DNA of 64,000 nucleotides from Prauserella endophytica (GTDB lineage Bacteria > Actinomycetota > Actinomycetes > Mycobacteriales > Pseudonocardiaceae). Positions within the stretch are counted from its first letter, which is position 1. Each line of letters begins with the position of its first letter. The translations under genes and the position numbers were made by a program. Shown here one piece after another: positions 31,717 through 41,236 of the stretch. The notes under the pieces are model-generated. The model was not told where the DNA came from and did no database searches. It was given only the letters and a program-made list of their open reading frames with translations. The stretch is taken from assembly GCF_005146945.1 (NCBI RefSeq), contig NZ_SWMS01000008.1, positions 239,906-303,905 of the forward strand, written 5' to 3'.

Positions 31717-34536
31717 TCACCTGTGTCGTGCGGCCCATGCGGCGATCTGGGCGCGGGTGGTGAAGCCGAGCTTGGTGAGGATGTGTTGCACGTGGTTCTC
31801 GGCGGTGCGCTCGGAGATGTGTGTGGCGGCGGCGATCTGCCGGTTCGTCAGGCCTTGGGACACGAGGGCGGCGATCTCGCGTTCCCTGCGGGTGAGTGGA
31901 CCTGGCGTGTGGCCGGTCAGGGCGCGGGTCAGCTCCTGGGCACGGTTCAGCAGCGGAGCCATGCCGAGTGTGCGCGCGGTGGCCGCGGCCTGGGTGGCGA
32001 GCGCGCTCGCTTCGTCGCGGTCGCCGGGACGGCGCCTTCGGGCGAGGGTGCGGGCGAGGTCGTACCGAGCTATGGCCGCGAACGGTGGTGAGCCGGCGCG
32101 TTCGTTGCTCTCGATGGCGAGTCGCAGATGCCGCACCGCCTCGTCGGTGCGGCCCAACGCCGCTGCCGCGACGCCGAGTGGGCCGTGCGCGGAACCCGCC
32201 GTGGCGATGACGCCCGCGCCGCCGCAGCAGAACAGGTCGGCCCAGGGCGCGAGCGAGCGGTACGCTGTGTCGAGCATCTTCCGGTCGCCGAACGCCTCGG
32301 CGAGCTCGATCGTCCCGGTGACCGCGGGCAGCAGTAGGAATTCGGGAAGCACGTCGAGTGGAGTGGCCACGGCATATTCTCGCCGGGCTTCCTCTTCGCG
32401 TCCCGCGTACCAGTGGACCACCGCGGTCATTCCGTGCAGGGTCGGGATGTGCTCCCAGCCGTCGAGGGGATGGCTGTCCGTCTCGTCGGTGAACCCGGTC
32501 AGGACGCCCAGTATCGCCAGGTACCCCTGCGAGGGCAGCAGCGCGCCGGGGTGGTCGCCGCGCTTGGCCAGCGTCAGTGCTTGCTCGCCGTGGAACCGTG
32601 CCGCGTCGAACCGGCCACGGGCGAGCGCGATCGCGCCCCGGCAACGAGACTCGTGCCATGTCCCGAGCGGGAGTCGCAGCCGCTGCACTACTGCACCCAG
32701 CGGCCCGAGTTCCGCCTCGGCGCCGTCGAGGTCCCCGAGTTGCATCATGGCGTCGATCCGCCAGAGCCTGCCCCAAAGTTGCGCGGTGCTGTCCTGGTCG
32801 GTGAGCCCGCGCGCGACGAGCCGGTCGCCGAGAGCCAGTCGTTCCCGGACGCCGTCCGGGCCGCCGCGCGCGAGTTGGCGGGCGTTGAGGGCGCTGTGCA
32901 GCGCGTGCCGGTCGCCGAGACGTTCGGCCATGGCCATGGCGGCCTGGGACAACTCGCCGGAAGCTCGCCGGTCTTGCGGACTCTGATACGCCGACATCAG
33001 GACGTCCACCGACAGCTGCGCCAGCAGCCGGGCTCGCAGGTCCGAATCCTCCTCCGGCAGCAGGGCCAGTGCCTCTTCGCAGAGTGCGCGCTCCTCGGTC
33101 ACCCAGGTGAGGTCGTTGGTGCCCTCGAGAACCAGTGCCGCCCGCGCCAGCAGCGGGCCGTCGACAAGCTCCCGCGCCAGCCGGGCGGCTTCGAGCACCG
33201 TGTCGCGGGCGGCGCTCATGCGGTACGCGCGCAGCAGTGCCGTCGCCCGGGCTATGTGCAACTCGCACCGGTCTTCCGGGTCCGAGGTGGTCTCCGCCGC
33301 CCGCCCGAACAGGCCGGCCGCCTCATCCCACGCGCATTGTTCCATCGCCGCGTGCGCCGCGCGTGCCGCCCACAGCGCCGCCTGTTCGGCGTCGCCGAGC
33401 GGAAGCGACTCCAGCCAGTGGTGGGCCAGCGCGGCGGGCCGCGACTCCGCGCCCGGCCTTTGCTGCAGGTACTCGGCCATCTTGCGGTGCACGTCGAGCC
33501 GGATCGAGCGGGGCATTTCCGACCGTGCCGCCTCGCGGACCAGGTCGTGGGTGAACTCCCACCTGTCGGGGCGTAGTACGCCGGCGGCGGCCGCGTCGTC
33601 CAGCGCGCCGAGCACGTCCTCCCGGTCCCGGCCGGTGACATGCGCGAGGCCGGCCACGTCCACTGCCGAGCCGAGCACCGCGGCCGTGCCCACCACGGTG
33701 CGCGCGCACTCTCCGAGCGTGGACAGCCTGACACGCACCGCGTCCCGGACACCGTCGGGCAGTGCCCGCGCGGGGTCGGCTCCGTCCGTGTCCTGGGCCA
33801 GGGCGTCCGCGAGCTCGCCGACGAAGAACGGGTTGCCCTGGCTGCGTCGGCTCACCGCGGCCACGACCTCGGCGGACACTGGCGCACCGGTGGTGGCGGC
33901 CAGCTGTGCGGCAACCTGCTCCTCGGTCAGGCCGACCAGCCGCAGGCGGCTGACCGTGTACTCCCTGGCCAGCTCGCCCAGCGCCTGCTTGACCGCCTCC
34001 CGGTGCCCGATCTCGGTGTCGCGGTAGGTGGCGACGAGTGCCAGCCGGGTGGTGCCGACCGCCCGGACAAGGTGCACCAGCAGGCGTAGCGACGACGCGT
34101 CGGCCCACTGGAGGTCGTCGAGCACGACGAGCAGTCCGGTGTTCTCGGCGGCCGCGGTGAGGTGCGCCGTGACCGCTTCGAACACGCGGAAGCGTTGCTG
34201 GGCCCGCACCTCCGCGGACGCGGGGTCCAGAGCAGAGCCCGTACTGGTCAGCTCCGGCCACGGATCACCGGAATCCGCCGCGAGCGCGCGGACCACCAGC
34301 CGGAAGGGCCAGAACGGCGGGCTGCCCTCGTCGTCGACAGCCCGGCCCCACGCCGTGGGCATGCCCAGCCTCGCCGCCATCCGCGCCGCCTCCCCGGCGA
34401 GGCGAGTTTTGCCGATCCCCGGCTCGCCCGCGACGAGGACGACCTGCCCATGTCCCGCGTGCGCGGCTTCCAGCCGGACGCGGAGCAGGTCGCACTCGTG
34501 CTCGCGCCCTACCAGGGTGGTGGGGTCGTGCTGCGT
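31717..34536 (-). CDS. LuxR-family ATP-binding regulator (LAL type), start damaged
   Basis: The large regulator has a Walker A motif (GEPGIGKTRLAGE), Walker B (LLVVLDDLQWAD), a long TPR-like middle and a C-terminal LuxR helix-turn-helix (LTRREREIAALVSQGLTNRQIAAATHISERTAENHVQHIL). The first ATG in frame (34380) would cut off Walker A. Homology clearly continues upstream (TLVGREHECDLLRVRLEAAH), yet from the in-frame stop (34585-34587) down to 34380 there is no ATG, GTG or TTG; ACG at 34536 and CTG at 34515 are the best positions. Either a rare start or a lost start codon/frameshift is involved. It faces an amidohydrolase gene across repeated GTACTCA sites. Confidence 0.75.
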   Translation of the reverse strand, partial: TQHDPTTLVGREHECDLLRVRLEAAHAGHGQVVLVAGEPGIGKTRLAGEAARMAARLGMPTAWGRAVDDEGSPPFWPFRLVVRALAADSGDPWPELTSTGSALDPASAEVRAQQRFRVFEAVTAHLTAAAENTGLLVVLDDLQWADASSLRLLVHLVRAVGTTRLALVATYRDTEIGHREAVKQALGELAREYTVSRLRLVGLTEEQVAAQLAATTGAPVSAEVVAAVSRRSQGNPFFVGELADALAQDTDGADPARALPDGVRDAVRVRLSTLGECARTVVGTAAVLGSAVDVAGLAHVTGRDREDVLGALDDAAAAGVLRPDRWEFTHDLVREAARSEMPRSIRLDVHRKMAEYLQQRPGAESRPAALAHHWLESLPLGDAEQAALWAARAAHAAMEQCAWDEAAGLFGRAAETTSDPEDRCELHIARATALLRAYRMSAARDTVLEAARLARELVDGPLLARAALVLEGTNDLTWVTEERALCEEALALLPEEDSDLRARLLAQLSVDVLMSAYQSPQDRRASGELSQAAMAMAERLGDRHALHSALNARQLARGGPDGVRERLALGDRLVARGLTDQDSTAQLWGRLWRIDAMMQLGDLDGAEAELGPLGAVVQRLRLPLGTWHESRCRGAIALARGRFDAARFHGEQALTLAKRGDHPGALLPSQGYLAILGVLTGFTDETDSHPLDGWEHIPTLHGMTAVVHWYAGREEEARREYAVATPLDVLPEFLLLPAVTGTIELAEAFGDRKMLDTAYRSLAPWADLFCCGGAGVIATAGSAHGPLGVAAAALGRTDEAVRHLRLAIESNERAGSPPFAAIARYDLARTLARRRRPGDRDEASALATQAAATARTLGMAPLLNRAQELTRALTGHTPGPLTRREREIAALVSQGLTNRQIAAATHISERTAENHVQHILTKLGFTTRAQIAAWAARHR

Positions 34537-34721
34537 GGTGTGCCCCCTCGGGGACGGCCGGCGCCGGGTGAACGCCGTGTCCGCTCACTGTATTCCGGAA
34601 TCGGCTCTGTGTGACCTCGTTGCCGACGCAGGAGCCACATGGCGGGTGGCCAGAAGCCCACCCAGAGGCAGGACAGGTAGGCGGCGGTGTAGGCGTCGGG
34701 CCAGGATCGACGGGCGGTCAT
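34509..34721 (-). CDS. Small membrane-anchored protein upstream of the LAL regulator
   Basis: ATG 34721 follows a GAGGAG ribosome site at good distance and opens 70 residues: MTARRSWPDAYTAAYLSCLW, then VGFWPPAMWLLRRQRGHTEP and a polar arginine- and proline-rich tail. One hydrophobic span is likely (about 13-31). Its stop lies inside the N-terminal region of the LAL frame, so the two overlap in different frames. It could be a real leader protein coupled to the regulator. No family is recognised. Confidence 0.45.
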   Translation of the reverse strand: MTARRSWPDAYTAAYLSCLWVGFWPPAMWLLRRQRGHTEPIPEYSERTRRSPGAGRPRGGTPRSTTPPPW

Positions 34722-34808
34722 CACGGTCTCCTCGCATCGCGGGCCAGCGGCACCGCCTCAGCGTGGCCCGCCCGGCCGAGGCGGCCATCCGGCGAACTAC
34801 TCAGCACC

Positions 34809-34870
34809 GGTACTCACCGGGCCCCGGCGTTCCGGCCGGGTGGGCGGGCTGAGTACCCGTCGTGAGTACT
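34809..34870. promoter_or_regulatory. Three GTACTCA-type sites between LAL and amidohydrolase genes
   Basis: GGTACTCA (34809-34816) and its exact inverse TGAGTACC (34850-34857) form an inverted pair, and TGAGTACT (34863-34870) is a further direct copy. They lie 45 to 106 bp upstream of the rightward amidohydrolase start. Repeated half-sites in a divergent gap are expected for a regulator such as the LuxR-type protein encoded beside it. Confidence 0.45.
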
Positions 34871-34914
34871 TCCCCGGACGCGCCGGGGGCCCCTGGCGAC
34901 TGACGATCCCCGGC

Positions 34915-36159
34915 ATGACCGTTACCAGATCCAGCACCGAACGCGGCAGGCTCACCGTCCTCCGGCCGAGCCGCCTTTTCGACGGCGTGGGTTCAGCTCT
35001 CGTCGAGGACCCCGTCGTGGTCCTCGACGGCACCACGATCGTGGCCGTCGACCACGCCGGCTGCTTTCCGGCGATGGAACACGCGGACGTCGTCCACCTC
35101 GACGGAGCGACCCTCGTGCCCGGGTTGATCGACACCCATGTGCACCTGTGCTTCGACGCGGGCCACGACGTCGTGGGCGGCCTCGCCCGTCGGGACCGGG
35201 CAGCGGCTCTGGCCGCGATGGCACGTGCCGCGCGGATCGCACTGTCCGCGGGCGTCACCACGGTGCGCGACCTCGGCGACCTCGACTACTTGTCCCTGAC
35301 ATTGCGTGAGGGCGACCACGGCGGCCCGCTGCCTACCATCGTCGCCGCAGGGCCGCCGATCACCAGCCCCGGCGGCCACTGTCACTTCCTGGGTGGGGAG
35401 GCGGCGGGTGTCGACGGTGTCCGCCGAGCGGTGCGCGCGCACGCCGAGCGCGGTGTCGACGTCATCAAAGTCATGGCCAGCGGGGGCCATCTCACCCCGG
35501 GCAGTCATCCGCACGAGGCCCAGTTCGCCACCGATGAACTGCGGGCCATCGTGGACGAGGCCCACCGGTTCAGCCTGCCGGTCACCGCCCACGCGCACAG
35601 CACGGGCGCCATCGCCGACGCCGTCGCCGCGGGTGTCGACGGCCTCGAGCATGTCAGCTTCCAGACCGCGACGGGTGTCGTGCCCGCCCCGAGGGAGCTA
35701 GTGGCCGCGATCGCCGATCGCAGGATCGACGTAGGCGCCACGCTCGGCTTCGTCGCGCACCCCGGCGTGGAGCCGCCGCCCGCGCTGCGGGCCGCCCTGC
35801 CGATGCTGCGGGAGAACCTCCGCAGGCTGATCGACGCGGGAGCACCGGTCGTGATCGGCACCGACGCCGGCATCGCGCCCATCAAGCCCCATGACGTGCT
35901 CCCTCGGGCCCTCATCGACCTCGCCGAGTTGGGGCCGACCTCAGTCCAGGCACTGCGGACAGTGACTTCGCACGCCGCGGGCGTGCTTGGGCTGGCCCAC
36001 CGCAAGGGCAGGCTCGCGCCTGGTTACGACGCCGATCTCCTCGCCGTCGACGGTGATCCGCTGGCCGACCTCTCCGCCCTGTGCCGGGTCCGCGCCGTCT
36101 ACGCCAAGGGCGTAGCCGTACCCATCCAGGCCACCACGGAAGAAAGGCGACTCTCATGA
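34915..36159 (+). CDS. Metal-dependent amidohydrolase (imidazolonepropionase/prolidase-like)
   Basis: The 414-residue enzyme is a type I amidohydrolase. The metal site reads GLIDTHVHL (HxH), VIKVMASGG (bridging Lys), VTAHAHST and LEHVSF (metal His residues), and GTDAG (catalytic Asp). It carries the small beta-sandwich domain at both ends (VVLDGTTIVAVD and LAPGYDADLLAVDGDPLADL). I chose ATG 34915, leaving out 25 residues of weak upstream sequence. Such enzymes cleave cyclic amides or Xaa-Pro-type dipeptides; the substrate cannot be read from sequence. The stop overlaps the next gene by ATGA. Confidence 0.85.
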   Translation: MTVTRSSTERGRLTVLRPSRLFDGVGSALVEDPVVVLDGTTIVAVDHAGCFPAMEHADVVHLDGATLVPGLIDTHVHLCFDAGHDVVGGLARRDRAAALAAMARAARIALSAGVTTVRDLGDLDYLSLTLREGDHGGPLPTIVAAGPPITSPGGHCHFLGGEAAGVDGVRRAVRAHAERGVDVIKVMASGGHLTPGSHPHEAQFATDELRAIVDEAHRFSLPVTAHAHSTGAIADAVAAGVDGLEHVSFQTATGVVPAPRELVAAIADRRIDVGATLGFVAHPGVEPPPALRAALPMLRENLRRLIDAGAPVVIGTDAGIAPIKPHDVLPRALIDLAELGPTSVQALRTVTSHAAGVLGLAHRKGRLAPGYDADLLAVDGDPLADLSALCRVRAVYAKGVAVPIQATTEERRLS

Positions 36160-36824
36160 GCACCAGAACCCTCGACCATGCGCCGTCGCGCCCACCAGCG
36201 GCCCTCCCGCGCTACGCGATGGCCGCGTGCGCCGTGCTCGCCCCTGCGCTGACCATCGCCGGATTACTCGCCCACACCGACACGGCCTGGCTCGAAGGCC
36301 GCGAGCTCGTTGAGGCGATCGCCGCCGACCCCGGCGCCTTCACTGCCGACACCTGGCTGGGGCCGATCGCGACACTGCTCTGGGTTCCCGCGATCCTCGC
36401 CGTCGGGCGCGTGGCCCGCGCCCGCGCCGGGGGCATCGGCCTGATCGGCCTGATACTTGCCTTCGCACTGGCGCTCCCGCTGGCCGCCGAGCAGAACCAG
36501 CTCGCATACCTCGCGGTACGCGGCGGCCTCGACGTCGACGCCACCACAGCGCTGCTGGACGCCGCGGGCACGGGCGCGGCCGCACTGTTCGGCTGGAGCT
36601 TCCTGGTCGGTCTCCTCGGGCTCGTCCTGCTCGGTGCCGCGATCCTGCGCGGCCGCTCCGCGCCGTGGTGGACCGGTGTGACCCTCATCGTGGCCGCCGT
36701 CGGGATGGTGCCGTCGTGGCAGTCCGGCTCGATCATCGCGATCGTCGCGACGTGGACGATCCTGCTGATCGGCTTCGCCGGCTGTGCCGCGACACTGGCC
36801 ACCCACCCCGGCGCTCGCGAATAG
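36156..36824 (+). CDS. Integral membrane protein, unknown function
   Basis: The 222-residue protein has about six hydrophobic spans (roughly residues 22-42, 68-86, 92-110, 140-160, 166-186 and 190-212) with short loops and a Trp-containing C-terminal half (PWWTGVTLIVAAVGMVPSWQSGS). It overlaps the amidohydrolase stop by ATGA, so it is co-expressed with it. I do not recognise the family. Its last 130 bp occur again in decayed form at 47950-48080. Confidence 0.75.
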   Translation: MSTRTLDHAPSRPPAALPRYAMAACAVLAPALTIAGLLAHTDTAWLEGRELVEAIAADPGAFTADTWLGPIATLLWVPAILAVGRVARARAGGIGLIGLILAFALALPLAAEQNQLAYLAVRGGLDVDATTALLDAAGTGAAALFGWSFLVGLLGLVLLGAAILRGRSAPWWTGVTLIVAAVGMVPSWQSGSIIAIVATWTILLIGFAGCAATLATHPGARE

Positions 36825-36830
36825 CGCCGC

Positions 36831-36874
36831 CAGGACCGGTCGGCGTGGATCCCGTCCCGCGCCGGCCGGTCCTG
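36831..36874. repeat. Hairpin element after the membrane protein gene (copy 1)
   Basis: CAGGACCGGTCGGCG and CGCCGGCCGGTCCTG are inverted 15-bp arms with one mismatch around a 14-nt loop, directly after the stop codon. It probably terminates transcription. A related hairpin lies at 48105-48150, where the loop sequence is in the opposite orientation although the DNA on both sides is in the same orientation. The 36880-37250 stretch that follows shows no gene I recognise. Confidence 0.55.
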
Positions 36875-37250
36875 AAGGCGACCTGCCCGGGCGTGACTGT
36901 TGCGTGCGGGGCCAGTCGCACGGCGGCTCAGCCCTTGGCCGTGTCTGACAATCCCGGTGCCGGCTGCGCGGGCCCAGTGCGGCGCCTCGCTGCGTTGTCG
37001 GAAGGCCCAAGTACGGTCCGTCTGGCAGCGGATCGTCCACAGTGGTCTGATGCCTCAGCGGGACTTGGACGCGTGGTGGGCGGTCAGCTGTGCTGGGCGT
37101 GGCGACCACCAGGAACCACGAAACACTCACCCCGCGGCCCGGCCCGATGTGGCTGGGTTCAGGTCGCCGCTTTGCGTGCCGCTCCGACGAAGGGGAAACC
37201 GCCCAGGCACCGTTCGCTACGGCCGGTGCCGTGCAGTCCGTGCCGGTCAG

Positions 37251-37495
37251 TTACTCGGCGAACTCGGCGGCTTCGAACCGACTCCCACGCGGGTGCGTGG
37301 TCAGCGTGCGCATGGCCCACGCATTCAGCATCCGGCGGGGCACCTCCTCGAACAGCAGGAGAGCACCTGGCGGGAGTGTGCGCCCGATCTCGGCGATTGC
37401 GGCGTGCCCGTCGGGCGCGTGGTGAATGCTCCCGAAGTCGACTGCCGGGTCGACCCCCTCGTCCGGCTGCGCGATCTCGCAGACGTCACCCACGG
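37251..37495 (-). pseudogene. Remnant of a class I SAM-dependent methyltransferase
   Basis: The leftward frame gives VGDVCEIAQPDEGVDPAVDFGSIHHAPDGHAAIAEIGRTLPPGALLLFEEVPRRML, which matches motifs II to III of Rossmann-type methyltransferases (an acidic DxxxDxxxDFGxxHH segment, then the LRPGG-LLFEE strand). The SAM-binding glycine motif and the true N-terminus are missing; it is fused in a different frame to a P450 fragment. Confidence 0.6.
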
Positions 37496-37728
37496 AACAG
37501 CGGCACCCCACAGTTCGGCAGGTTCGTCAGGTTGCGCTCGTCGGCCGAGTGGGAGGCTTTCCGCAGTGCCGACACGTCCTCGTAGCGGGTGAGCAACCAG
37601 AACCGAGTGGATTCTCGAAGGCGGGTGCGCTCGCGCGCAGCCGGGCGCAGCGCGGGGTACGGGTCGTCGGCGAACAGGTCGATGACGTGTCGTCGGCCAT
37701 GACTCAGCCTAGGCTCCGGAAATGCCAC
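37486..37728 (-). pseudogene. N-terminal remnant of a cytochrome P450
   Basis: From ATG 37728 the frame gives HVIDLFADDPYPALRPAARERTR, then FWLLTRYEDVSALRKASHSADERNLTNLP. This is the typical bacterial P450 N-terminus: 'FADDPYP', then 'WLLTRYEDVRAAL' with a 'SADERNLT' helix B' segment. The heme-binding half is absent, since the frame ends after 80 residues inside methyltransferase sequence. Confidence 0.6.
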
Positions 37729-37860
37729 CGGCGTCGCGCCGCGCAGGTGGCCAGAGGCGATCGCACTGGGCCGATTGGGTTTCCCGATCGCCGCGGGGTC
37801 TGTTCACCGTCCGTATACGAACCGCTGTTGCACTGAACGCCGTTCGGTGGAAAGGCACCG

Positions 37861-38979
<1,119 letters not shown>

Positions 38980-39008
38980 TCGTCCCCGCACAGAAAGAGG
39001 AATCCCCC

Positions 39009-40382
39009 ATGAAAAGGACCCTGCTCGCGGCCTGCGCCGCGACGCTCCTGCTGGCCACCTCGGCCTGCGGGCTGGGCACCGAGAGCACCGGCTCGCAGGC
39101 ATCGGTGAGCCGCGTTCCCGAGCTGAAGCCGGACCAGAAGGTGTCGATCGTCTTCGAGAGCTACAACTTCGGTCAGGCCGGGGCGTGGACCGATACGTTC
39201 AACGAGCTGATCGCCGCGTTCGAGAAGGAGCACCCGAACATCTCGGTGACGGCGCAGAAGCCGCAGGGCAACAGCGCGAACCCGGCGACCGACACGATCT
39301 CCAGCCTGCAGAGCCAGCTCACCGCGGGCAGTCCGCCCGACGTCGTGCAGCTAGGCTTCTCCGACCTCGACTTCACCGTCAACCAGCTCAAAGCGCTGCC
39401 GCTGGACGACCTGGTCGGCAAGGACACCGTGCAGGCCAACTTCGACGGTGAGGAGTACCCCTACGCGGATTCGGCGCGCACGCTCGGCGACTGGAAGGGC
39501 AAGACCTACGGCGTGCCGTTCGTGTTCTCCACGCCGATGCTCTACTACAACAAGCAGCTGTTCACCCAGGCCGGTCTCGACCCCGAGCACCCGCCCGCCA
39601 CCTGGGCCGAGGTCCGAGACGCTGCCAAGGCCATCAAGGACATGACGGGCAAGGACGGCGCCTATGTGGACTGCCTGACCAAGGCCGCCAAGGACTGGTG
39701 CTTCCAGGCTCTCGTGCGCTCGGCCGGCGGCAGGGTGATCTCCGAGGACCGCTCGAAGCTGACGTTCGCCGACCCACCGTCGGTCGAGGTCGTGCGCACC
39801 ATGCAGGACATGGTGAGAACCGGTGTCATGCCCAACCGCACGCAGATGCAGGCTGTCGAGTCGTTCGCCCGTGGCGACCTCGGCATGATCCTGGAGTCCA
39901 GCGCGATCCAGGGCACGTTCCTGAAGGGGGCCGGGGACAAGTGGGAGCTCGGCGCCGCAGCGATGCCGAGCTTCGAGGGCAGGCAGGCCATCCCGACCAA
40001 CTCCGGTGCCGCACTGTTCGTGTTCTCCCAGGACCAGGCCAAGCAGCGGGCGGCGTGGGAGCTGATCGAGTTCCTCACCAGCGAGCGCGCCTACACGACG
40101 ATCGCGACCAAGATCGGCTACCTGCCGCTGCGTACCGGGCTCGTGAACGACCCCGACGGCCTCGAGAAGTGGGCCGACGAGAACCCGTACCTCGAGCCGA
40201 ACCTGAAGCAGTTGGAGCACCTGGAGCCGTGGGTTTCGATGCCCGGCGCGAGCTACCTGCAGATCCGCGACGGGATGATGCAGGCAGTGGAGAACGCCGT
40301 GTACCAGGGCGCGAATCCCGCCGACTCGTTGCGGTCCGCGCAGGAGGAGGCGTCCGCGCTGCTTCCGGGCGGAGGGAAGTGA
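39009..40382 (+). CDS. Extracellular solute-binding lipoprotein of the ABC importer
   Basis: The 457-residue family 1 binding protein has a lipoprotein signal (KRTLLAACAATLLLATSAC, lipidated Cys20). A two-lobed sugar-binding fold follows: NELIAAFEKEHPNISVTAQ, GSPPDVVQLGFSDLDF, LYYNKQLFTQAGLDPEHPPATWAEV and AWELIEFLTSERAY. It is anchored outside the membrane and delivers ligand to the permeases. The set is closest in style to UgpB. Together with the phosphodiesterase that follows, a glycerophosphodiester or glycerol-3-phosphate ligand is plausible. Spacing to the ATPase gene is 29 bp. Confidence 0.9.
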   Translation: MKRTLLAACAATLLLATSACGLGTESTGSQASVSRVPELKPDQKVSIVFESYNFGQAGAWTDTFNELIAAFEKEHPNISVTAQKPQGNSANPATDTISSLQSQLTAGSPPDVVQLGFSDLDFTVNQLKALPLDDLVGKDTVQANFDGEEYPYADSARTLGDWKGKTYGVPFVFSTPMLYYNKQLFTQAGLDPEHPPATWAEVRDAAKAIKDMTGKDGAYVDCLTKAAKDWCFQALVRSAGGRVISEDRSKLTFADPPSVEVVRTMQDMVRTGVMPNRTQMQAVESFARGDLGMILESSAIQGTFLKGAGDKWELGAAAMPSFEGRQAIPTNSGAALFVFSQDQAKQRAAWELIEFLTSERAYTTIATKIGYLPLRTGLVNDPDGLEKWADENPYLEPNLKQLEHLEPWVSMPGASYLQIRDGMMQAVENAVYQGANPADSLRSAQEEASALLPGGGK

Positions 40383-41236
40383 GCGTGGGCACCGGGCCGG
40401 ATCTCACCCTGGTGCAGCTGACCGATACTCACCTGCTGCCCGAGGGAGCGCTGATGCACGACGTGGTCGACACGGCGGCGAACCTCGTCGCGGCGCTGGA
40501 GATGATCGAGCGGTCGGATCTGCCGGTGGCGGCTCTGCTGCTCACCGGCGACCTCGCCGACAACGGCGCTCCCTCCGCCTATCGCAGGCTGCGGGAGGCG
40601 GTGGAGCCCGCCGCCCTGCGGCTCGGCGCAAAGGTGATCTACACGATGGGCAACCACGACGAGCGCGGCGCCTTCCGCGCCGAAGTACTTGGCGAGGAGC
40701 CATCAACAGCGGACTACAACACGGTGACCCTGGTCGGCGGCCTGCGCGTCGTGTCGCTGGACAGCAGTGAGCCGGGGCAGCACGACGGGCATCTGTCCGG
40801 TGAGCAGCTCGACTGGCTGGCCGACGTGCTCGCCCACCCCGCGCCGTCAGGCACCGTGCTGGTGTGTCACCACCCGCCGCTGCCCTCGCCGGTGCCGACC
40901 GTGCACCTGCTGCGGTTGCGTGGCGCGGAACGGCTGGCCGGGGTGGTCGCGGGCAGCGACGTCCGGCTCGTCGTGACGGGGCACGCCCACCACGCGGGCT
41001 GCGGGGCGCTGGGCGGCGTGCCGGTGTGGGTCGGGCCCGCACTGGCCTACGGCGTCGCGGCGGTGCCGCCGAAGGGCAGGCTGAGGGCGGGCGCGGACGC
41101 GGCGTTCAGCCGCATCGACGTCTTCGGCGAGCAGGTCGTCGCCACCGCGGTGCCGCTGTCGCGGGCCGAGGGCGTGTACGACGTCGCGGCCGCCGAGCGG
41201 GTGCGGCTGGTGCGTGAGGTCGTCGGCGCATGGTGA
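40379..41236 (+). CDS. Metallophosphoesterase, cyclic nucleotide/glycerophosphodiester phosphodiesterase type
   Basis: The 285-residue enzyme shows the five calcineurin-like metal motifs: LTDTHL (DxH), LTGDLADNG (GD), MGNHDERG (GNHD), CHHPP, and TGHAHH (GHxH). CpdA/GpdQ-like enzymes with this pattern cleave cyclic AMP or glycerophosphodiesters. No signal peptide is visible, so it works inside the cell. The GTG start (40379) overlaps the binding-protein stop, and its own stop region overlaps the permease start, so it is an integral part of the importer operon. I infer that it cleaves what the transporter brings in. Confidence 0.83.
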   Translation: MSVGTGPDLTLVQLTDTHLLPEGALMHDVVDTAANLVAALEMIERSDLPVAALLLTGDLADNGAPSAYRRLREAVEPAALRLGAKVIYTMGNHDERGAFRAEVLGEEPSTADYNTVTLVGGLRVVSLDSSEPGQHDGHLSGEQLDWLADVLAHPAPSGTVLVCHHPPLPSPVPTVHLLRLRGAERLAGVVAGSDVRLVVTGHAHHAGCGALGGVPVWVGPALAYGVAAVPPKGRLRAGADAAFSRIDVFGEQVVATAVPLSRAEGVYDVAAAERVRLVREVVGAW

